Below, one piece after another: positions 34,501-64,000 of a DNA stretch of 64,000 nucleotides (the stretch's first letter is position 1; every line of letters starts with the position of its first letter). Under the pieces are notes generated by a model that was given only the letters and a program-made list of their open reading frames with translations, did not search any database and had not been told where the DNA came from. Made by a program: the position numbers and the translations under genes. The DNA comes from Aldrovandia affinis (taxonomy: Eukaryota; Chordata; Actinopteri; Notacanthiformes; Halosauridae): the NCBI GenBank assembly GCA_029706075.1, contig JAINUG010000523.1, forward strand, positions 1 to 64,000, written 5' to 3'.

Positions 34501-37500
34501 AGTTTTTTCTAAGCCTGCAAAGTGAATTGGGAGGTTCCGCCCTAACAGGCTTCAATAGGCCAATGGCAAAGTTTCTGCTAAGACAGTACAAGTGAAATGA
34601 AAAATTTGCTTCCAAGCCTTGAGTAGGCCAATGACAAAGTTTTTTCTAAGACTGTAAAGTGAATTGGGAGGTTCCGCCTAACAGGCTTCAAAAGGCCAAT
34701 GGCAAAGTTTCTGCTAAGACAGTACAAGTGAAATGAAAAATTTGTTTCCAAGCCTTGGGTAGGCAAATGACAAAGTTTTTTCTAAGACTGTAAAGTGAAT
34801 TGGGAGGTTCCGCCTAACAGGCTTCAATAGGCCAATGGCAAAGTTTCTGCTAAGACAGTACAAGTGAAATTAAAAAACATAGCCTCAATGTAGTAAAAAG
34901 GCCAATGGCAAACTTTTTTCTGAAACAACCAGTGAAATGAAAAATTTGCCTCCAAGCCTTGAGTAGGCAAATGACAATGTTTTTCTAAGCCTGTAAAAGT
35001 GAATTGGGAGGTTCCGCTCTAACAGGCTTCAATAGGCCAATGGCAAAGTTTCTGCTAAGACAGTACAAGTGAAATGAAAAAACATAGCCTCAGTGTAGTA
35101 AAAAGGCCAATGGCAAAGTTTCTGCTAAGACAGTACAAGTGAAATGAAAAATGTGCTTCCAAGCCTTGAGTAGGCAAATGACAAAGTTTTTTCTAAGACT
35201 GTAAAGTGAATTGGGAGGTTCCGCTCTAACAGGCTTCAATAGGCCAATGGCAAAGTTTCTGCTAAGACAGTACAAGTGAAATGAAAAATTTGCTTCCAAG
35301 CCTTGAGTAGGCAAATGACAAAGTTTTTTCTAAGACTATAAAGTGAATTGGGAGATTCCGCCTAACAGGCTTCAATTGGCCAATGGCAATGTTTTTGCTA
35401 TGACAGTACAAGTGAAATGAAAAATTTGCTTCCAAGCCTTGAGTAGGCCAAAGACAAAGTTTTTCTAAGACTGTAAAATGAATTGGGAGGTTCCGCTAGC
35501 CTAACAGGCCTCAATAGGCCAATGGCAAAGTTTCTGCTGAGACAGTACAGTGAAAAAGAAAAATTTGCTTCCAAACCTTGAGTAGGCCAATGACAAAGAT
35601 TTTTTTCTAAGACTGTAAAGTGAATTGGGAGGTTCCGCCTAACAGGCTTCAATAGGCCAATGGCAAAGTTTCTGCTAAGACATTACAAGTGAAATGAAAA
35701 ATTTGCCTCCAAGCCTTGAGTTGGCAAATGACAAAGTTTTTCTAAGCCTGCAAAGTGAATTTGGAGGTAACACCCTAACAGGCTTCAATAGGCCAATGGC
35801 AAAGTTTCTGCTAAGACAGTACAAGTGAAATGAAAAAACATAGCCTCAATGTAGTAAAAAGGCCAATGGCAAAGTTTCTGCTAAGACAGTACAAGTGAAA
35901 TGAAAAATGTGCTTCCAAGCCTTGAGTAGGCAAATGACAAAGTTTTTTCTAAGACTGTAAAGTGAATTGGGAGGTTCCGCCTAACAGGCTTCAATAGGCC
36001 AATGGCAAAGTTTCTGCTAAGACAGTACAAGTGAAATGAAAAATGTGCTTCCAAGCCTTGAGTAGGCAAATGAAAAAGTTTTTTCTAAGACTATAAAGTG
36101 AATTGGGAGATTCCACCTAACAGGCTTCAATTGGCCAATGGCAAAGTTTTTGCTAAGACAGTACAAGTGAAATGAAAAATTTGCTTCAAGCCTTGAGTAG
36201 GCCAATGACAAAGTTTTTTCTAAGACTGTAAAATGAATTGGGAGGTGTGCCTCTAACAGGCCTCAATAGGCCAATGGCAAAGTTTCTGGTGAGACAGTAC
36301 AAGTGAAATGAAAAATTTGCTTCCAAACCTTGAGTGGCCAATGACAAAGTTTTTTCTAAGATTGTAAAGTGAATTGGGAGGTTCTAAGACCTAACAGGCT
36401 TCAATAGGCCAATGGCAAAGTCTGCTAAGACAGTACAAGTGAAATGAAAAATTTGCCTCCAAGCCTTGAGTTGGCAAATGACAAAGTTTTTTCTAAGCCT
36501 GCAAAGTGAATTTGGAGGTAACACCCTAACAGGCTTCAATAGGCCAATGGCAAAGTTTCTGCTAAGACAGTACAAGTGAAATGAAAAAACATAGCCTCAA
36601 TGTAGTAAAAAGGCCAATGGCAAAGTTTCTGCTAAGACAGTACAAGTGAAATGAAAAATGTGCTTCCAAGCCTTGAGTAGGCAAATGACAAAGTTTTTTC
36701 TAAGACTGTAAAGTGAATTGGGATGTTCCGCGCTAACAGGCTTCAATAGGCCAATGGCAAAGTTTCTGCTAAGACAGTACAAGTGAAATGAAAAATGTGC
36801 TTCCAAGCCTTGAGTAGGCAAATGAAAAAGTTTTTTCTAAGACTATAAAGTGAATTGGGAGATTCCGCCCTAACAGGCTTCAATTGGCCAATGGCAATGT
36901 TTTTGCTATGACAGTCCAAGTGAAATGAAAAATTTGCTTCCAAGCCTTGAGTAGGCCAAAGACAAAGTTTTTTCTAAGACTGTAAAATGAATTGGGAGGT
37001 TCCGCTCTAACAGGCCTCAATAGGCCAATGGCAAAGTTTCTGGTGAGACAGTACAAGTGAAAAGAAAAATTTGCTTCCAAACCTTGAGTGGCCAATGACA
37101 AAGTTTTTTCTAAGATTGTAAAGTGAATTGGGAGGTTCCGCCCTAACAGGCTTCAATAGGCCAATGGCAAAGTCTGCTAAGACAGTACAAGTGAAATGAA
37201 AAATTTGCCTCCAAGCCTTGAGTTGGCAAATGACAAAGTTTTTTCTAAGCCTGCAAAGTGAATTTGGAGGTAACACCCTAACAGGCTTCAATAGGCCAAT
37301 GGCAAAGTTTCTGCTAAGACAGTACAAGTGAAATGAAAAATGTGCTTCCAAGCCTTGAGTAGGCAAATGACAAAGTTTTTTCTAAGACTGTAAAGTGAAT
37401 TGGGAGGTTCCGCCCTAACAGGCTTCAATAGGCCAATGGCAAAGTTTCTGCTAAGACAGTACAAGTGAAATGAAAAAACAACCTCAATGTAGTAAAAAGA
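22545..37500. repeat. 136-bp satellite array (about 15 kb)
   Basis: Tandem units of 136 bp, estimated at over 100 counting partial ones. Each has the landmarks aagtgaattgggaggttc, ctaacaggcttcaatagg, gccaatggcaaagtttct, agacagtacaagtgaaat and caagccttgagtaggc. Short variant units carrying an acatagcctcaatg segment and an aacaaccagtgaaatg segment are interspersed. Recurrence of rare variants at multi-unit spacing indicates higher-order organisation. The minus strand is stop-poor, giving chance ORFs up to 177 codons; since 136 is not a multiple of three they change frame every unit. Each full unit contains GGCCAATGG. Confidence 0.93.
26226..26458 (-). mobile_element. Reversed, 5'-truncated SINE inside the 136-bp array
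   Basis: On the minus strand this matches the SINE at 21,542. The ATGG tail is at the left (catccatccatccat), then the cgcgaccctgacc region, the body and the gcatgttctc segment at the right, where it stops before box B. It inserted into a satellite unit that contains the rare cacttccaggcc variant. A short satellite-like stretch (gggccaatggttaggg) lies inside it. Confidence 0.75.
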
Positions 37501-37519
37501 CCAATAGCAAACTTTCTGC

Positions 37520-38085
37520 TAATACAGTACATGTAGATGATGCCATTAACTTGGCTCTGCACCACATCCTGCAGCACCTGGACACCTATGCTCACACCTA
37601 TGCCCTCATCCTGTTCGTGGATTTCAGTTCTGCTTTTAATACGATCATCCCTGACCTACTTTCAGATAAACTTTTACTGCTCAATGTCCCATCCCCTCTC
37701 TGCCACTGGATCCATGACTTCTTACCCAACAGGAAACAGTGCGTCAAGTTGGGTGACCTCCTTCTCAGCACTGGCGCCCCTCAGGGCTGTGTACTGTCTC
37801 CCTTACTCTATTCACTTTACACCAATTACTATACTTCCAACAGTGAATCCGTTAAACTTCTTAAGTTCGCGGACGACACTACCCTGATCGGTCTCATCTC
37901 AGACGGTGATGAGTCCAGATACCGGGAGGAAGTAAGCCAGCTGGTGTCATGGTGTGGAGCCAACAACCTGGAGCTGAACACACAAAAGACTGTGGAGATG
38001 GTCATTGATTTCAGAAGGAAGCCCACCCCACTCCCTCCCATAAATCCCGCTCTTGGTTTATGCAGCAAAGCTCTTCTCTGATTTT
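37520..38085 (+). pseudogene. L2-type LINE reverse transcriptase fragment
   Basis: An open frame encodes the RT palm. [10 protein letters not shown] is followed by [14 protein letters not shown] (first catalytic Asp), [27 protein letters not shown] (catalytic DD) and the LELNTQKT segment, stopping near 38,078. Nearly the same motifs occur in the LINE at 1,848, but this is a different subfamily. Neither an endonuclease nor a 3' tail is present. The first ~20 codons of the frame are still satellite sequence. Confidence 0.8.
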
Positions 38086-38089
38086 GTAC

Positions 38090-39645
38090 CAGTCCCCCCC
38101 AAAATATTAAATAAAAGTCGTGTCTGCATTAAACACTGAATACTTTTCCATATTATATATTTTGGACACCGTGTCGTATGCTGGTGTGTCTTTTGAGCCG
38201 CGGGGGTCCTGGGCTCTCACAAAAGGTTTCCCCATGGAAAAAACTGATGTAGCCTAATTTCCCCCTGAATTTAGACACCTTTTTGGACGCCATGTCTAAC
38301 GATGTCAAAAGGGTCAATTATCTTGTTAAAAAAAAGACCGCTTTGTAAGTGTCATACGAAAACTATTGGTGTTCAGACGCAAATGGGATACCCTCGTTGG
38401 ACCCCCACCTCACCGTGTCTAACGATGTCAAAAGGTATGCATGAGTTTAATTAAAAACACAGATGTCATTTCACCACTTCTGAAGTGTCCTATGAGAAAC
38501 TAGTGTTGTGACGACGCAATTGGGTACGTTGGAGCACACACATTAACATATTCTTACTTGGCTTTTCTTTGACATCGGCTTGCCAATGTGAGTTTATGTT
38601 TTTCGTTTACATTTTTAAAAGATACGTATAGTAGGCTATCGACCCTTTGGTGCTTTTTACAACTGTTTTGAACGTTAGAGTCTAAGCGCTATGCGTATTG
38701 TTCAAAAACTAAAAACAGATGTCTCTGAAGTTAGACACCATTTTGGACACCATGTCTAACGATGTCAATTAATTTGTTCAAAAATCAAAATTCCAAACTG
38801 TGAAGATGGTTTTTAAAAAGCCATATAATATCTATATGTACTTCTCCACCTCAAAGACCATTTTTATAAATCTGAACTGGATTTGAGTGTACGCACATCC
38901 TAAGATCAAATCTGTGCATAAGAATGATTTATAAATGAGGCCCCAGGTTATGTGTTGTTGTGCATTGGCCTTGCTTACAATAGGTTTCCATGGCAGCCCT
39001 ACAACAAATATCATATTTTTAAAGCTCACAAGTTTTTATTGACACTGGGTCACAGAGATGTATTTAGTTCTGTGGTAAATTTTAAGGCCAGTTTTGTGGT
39101 TTTTAGTATCTATCCTGTTAAATGTCTAGTCTATCCATCAGTGAGCTTAAACTTGTGACCACTATTCCCCTTTCCTGAGTTTTTCCTTCTTTGGTGAGTG
39201 CCGCTATTTTACACTGTCCCCTTGACACAAAGAATTCTGCAGTTTCTGTGACTGCAATTGAGGCACCAACTATTTGACTTCTTTCAAAACCTGTTCTCGT
39301 GTTGCTTTAGGAACTCACGTATTAAAGTGTTGATTTTAAAATCAGTTTTATAGAAGAAACACATTGGTAATTAGTGTCAACAATATGAAACATGAAGACT
39401 TTTTAAGATTTAGCAACTTCAAAATGTATTTTTTCATTGGGTTTCCATTATTTTGTCTACCCCCTTGTGTGTGTGTGTGTGTATATATTTATCAGTAATT
39501 AGAAATTCGAAACGGACAATATTCTTCTTAAATGCAACTGCTATTATGGATAGCTGCAGAATGGCGTGGTTCATTGTATAAATCCACTCCCATTTATAAA
39601 TGGATTTTCCCCATCGTCCTATGGATGCATATGTATCCCTATTGT
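38090..39645. other. Spacer with a recurrent gacaccatgtctaacg motif
   Basis: No convincing ORF. A motif close to ttttggacaccatgtctaac, usually continuing gatgtca, appears near 38,160 (divergent), 38,280, 38,410 (partial) and 38,742, so the region contains degenerate dispersed or tandem units. The remainder is AT-rich. A short gt microsatellite lies at 39,467-39,482. Confidence 0.45.
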
Positions 39646-39649
39646 TTCC

Positions 39650-39995
39650 AAAGAATTATGGGAAATCTGAATAAGTGAGTCTTGCCAAGTCTACATCTGA
39701 GCAGACTCAATTGGAAGGGATGAAAGCGAGGGTGAGTGGACACTGGCTCTGGCCAGGAGTGCCACCAGGGGTGGCAATTGGCTGTCTGCCCCAGGGAGGG
39801 GGGAGGGAAGCCGACAGGATGTTCATTGCGCACAGGAGTGGCTCTGGAGTACCGGGTTACAGTTGAGGGCCTGGCAAGTGCCATCTCGGAGGAGATGATA
39901 CTTCACCTTCGTCACTACCAGTCACAGGGCTACGGCAGCGAACTCACATTACAAGGGGGAGGATTGACTTAAAAATAGCGGGTGTAATTGGCTAC
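39650..39995 (+). mobile_element. SINE-like repeat, tRNA head missing
   Basis: The body (ggccaggagtgccacc, ggcaattggctgtc) and 3' end (gtgtaattggctaccaaatt) match the element at 43,640-43,970, which is on the opposite strand. The tRNA-like head is not recognisable here, so the copy is 5'-truncated or diverged. Confidence 0.65.
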
Positions 39996-40379
39996 CAAAT
40001 TGGGAGAAAATTGGATAAAATCAGAAACAAATTCTTAAACAAATAAAAATGATAATAAAAAATAGGGTATTGATACATCTGGGTCTCGCAGGGGATTTCC
40101 CTGAGTGAGGGTAGCAGTGAAGTGAGCAAATTAACAACGCGGTGGCCAGTTACGCCTCTCCCTGTGGGTCAGCTAGTCTGCACGGACACGGTCAGGATTG
40201 GATCAATCCATTCTTAAGCTCCTCAGAGAAAAACAAAGCAGCTTTCATTGCCTAAACATTTATCTAACAAAAAGTGTAGTTTATAAAAAATACTCAAACA
40301 CACATGCAAATGCACACACGCACACACAAGAAAATGAGTTTGGAGCCTTCTCAGTCTGTAGAATGTTGTTATTCATAAT

Positions 40380-41060
40380 CATCACAGAAACAAGAGTCAG
40401 TTCATAAAACAATAACTCATCATCGTTGTCATCGTCATTCGCAGGCAGGTGAGCAACTCTACATTGTACAATACACCCATCTTTCTAATTCCTGATCAGT
40501 AACTATGCGCCCCCCACCCCTCCCCCTTCCTCCCAATATTACACTCAAAGGTTACCCCCCCCACAACCCCCCTACTCCGGTCAGAAAGTAACAGCTTCCA
40601 CTATCAGATAGACACACACACAATGAGAGGACTTGATTTCTGTTGCCTGACGGTGGATTCACTCCAGCCCACAGTAGCATCTGGCTCACATATTCACAGC
40701 AGTCACGCCATCCTGCAAGGCAATACTGGTCCCAAATGCCTCTAATACAGGCTGCCCGCCTTCGGAAGGAGCGGGGAAGGGAGGGGCAGAGCAGAGGCAG
40801 AGGACACAAAAGGAGTGCGAGGGGAGGAGGTGGGTGTAAACCTGAAAGGATGAACTGCTCTTTTTATATAGCGATGTAAAAAAACAAAAACAAAAAAACA
40901 AGCAGACATTTTTTTGAAAGAGCCCAAACCAAATCCATCCATAATTCATCAACATTTATAATAATAATAATAACAACATTAATGAAAATAAAAAGAATGA
41001 GGAATAAAATAAGGGGAAAGTGAAGGATCATGATTGATCGGGGAGGTAAGGAAAACTTGG
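40380..41060 (-). other. chd8: Probable chd8 3' untranslated region
   Basis: This segment follows the chd8 stop on the minus strand without an intervening splice acceptor I can identify. I do not see a canonical AATAAA on the minus strand here; TATAAA-type variants occur near 40,862 and 40,955. The length of the UTR is therefore unresolved, and 40,380 is only a nominal limit. Confidence 0.4.
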
Positions 41061-63702
<22,642 letters not shown>

Positions 63703-64000
63703 CTGACAAAGAGTATCAGTGTCAGAGAGAGAGGCAAATCATTATTATTATTATTAATATTGTCACTTGTTCCCATCCTGTCACCCTTTTCCCACTGCTG
63801 TGACTTAACCGTACAGCAAAAAAACAACTTTTTTAAGAACGGACATAGGGGGCACAATTTAATGCTCTGTCAACATTTGCTGGGCAGGACCAACCTGAAA
63901 CGAACACCTACTGTATGTGTTAGGTATAATAATACACATCTCTAAAACCTGCAACACACATGAACAATATATTTCAAGTCTCAATACTCGCATATATAAA
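63703..64000. other. chd8 intron upstream of exon w1
   Basis: AT-rich sequence with a short ATT run at 63,744-63,756. No exon with chromodomain-1 similarity is visible, so the preceding coding exon is beyond the window. Confidence 0.6.

Noticed and set aside
22545-37500. CRISPR-like array
   Set aside because: Units are contiguous and homogeneous with no unique spacers, the period is 136 bp and the context is vertebrate.
39438-39500. The short GT microsatellite as a promoter element
   Set aside because: Nothing around it resembles a core promoter and no gene starts nearby.

Overview
The window is vertebrate nuclear DNA, almost certainly from a ray-finned (teleost) fish. Support comes from a multi-exon chromodomain-helicase gene with short GT-AG introns, a chromodomain-bearing Ty3/gypsy retrotransposon, RTE/Rex3-type LINEs with GATG-type 3' tails, L2-type LINEs, several tRNA-derived SINEs and TTAGGG telomere-type repeats. 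There is no bacterial-style gene organisation.

Left part (1-22,544) is retroelement territory. A 5'-truncated L2-type LINE (about 1,095-3,632) is followed by a large direct duplication. Both duplicate copies (about 3,827-11,291 and 13,907-22,544) carry the same already-dead gypsy chromovirus (gag fragment, protease, RT-RNase H, integrase with chromodomain) with a Rex3-like LINE inserted in its 3' LTR in reverse orientation. Between the copies lies a composite satellite, 11,292-13,908: AT-rich blocks alternate with two arrays of a 20-bp repeat containing interstitial TTAGGG tracts. In the second copy the Rex3 insertion has an exact target-site duplication, and the LTR resumes and ends at about 22,544 with a SINE inside it.

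Middle part (22,545-37,500) is a 15-kb array of a 136-bp satellite with short variant units and higher-order structure, broken once by a reversed SINE. Each full unit carries a consensus CCAAT (NF-Y-type) site. An L2-type RT fragment (37,520-38,085) and a poorly annotated 3-kb spacer follow.

Right part (41,061-63,702, minus strand) is the 3' two-thirds of chd8, the chromodomain-helicase-DNA-binding protein 8 gene. I could place 30 consecutive coding exons whose phases all join. They total 5,322 bp, or 1,773 codons plus stop, running from the second chromodomain through both ATPase lobes, the SANT/SLIDE region and a BRK domain to the acidic C terminus. The 5' exons lie beyond base 64,000. Its introns are unusually rich in tandem repeats that start at, or include, the 5' splice site. 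The clearest case is a 12-copy, 45-bp repeat that duplicates the exon end plus donor site. Introns also hold a long-armed foldback element, SINEs, a THAP-domain fragment, a SWIM-type fragment and other transposon remnants.

The most notable observations are the splice-donor-containing minisatellites of chd8, the duplicated dead gypsy/Rex3 block with a recombinant breakpoint, the telomere-laced composite satellite, and the 136-bp CCAAT satellite lying within about 4 kb of the chd8 stop codon.
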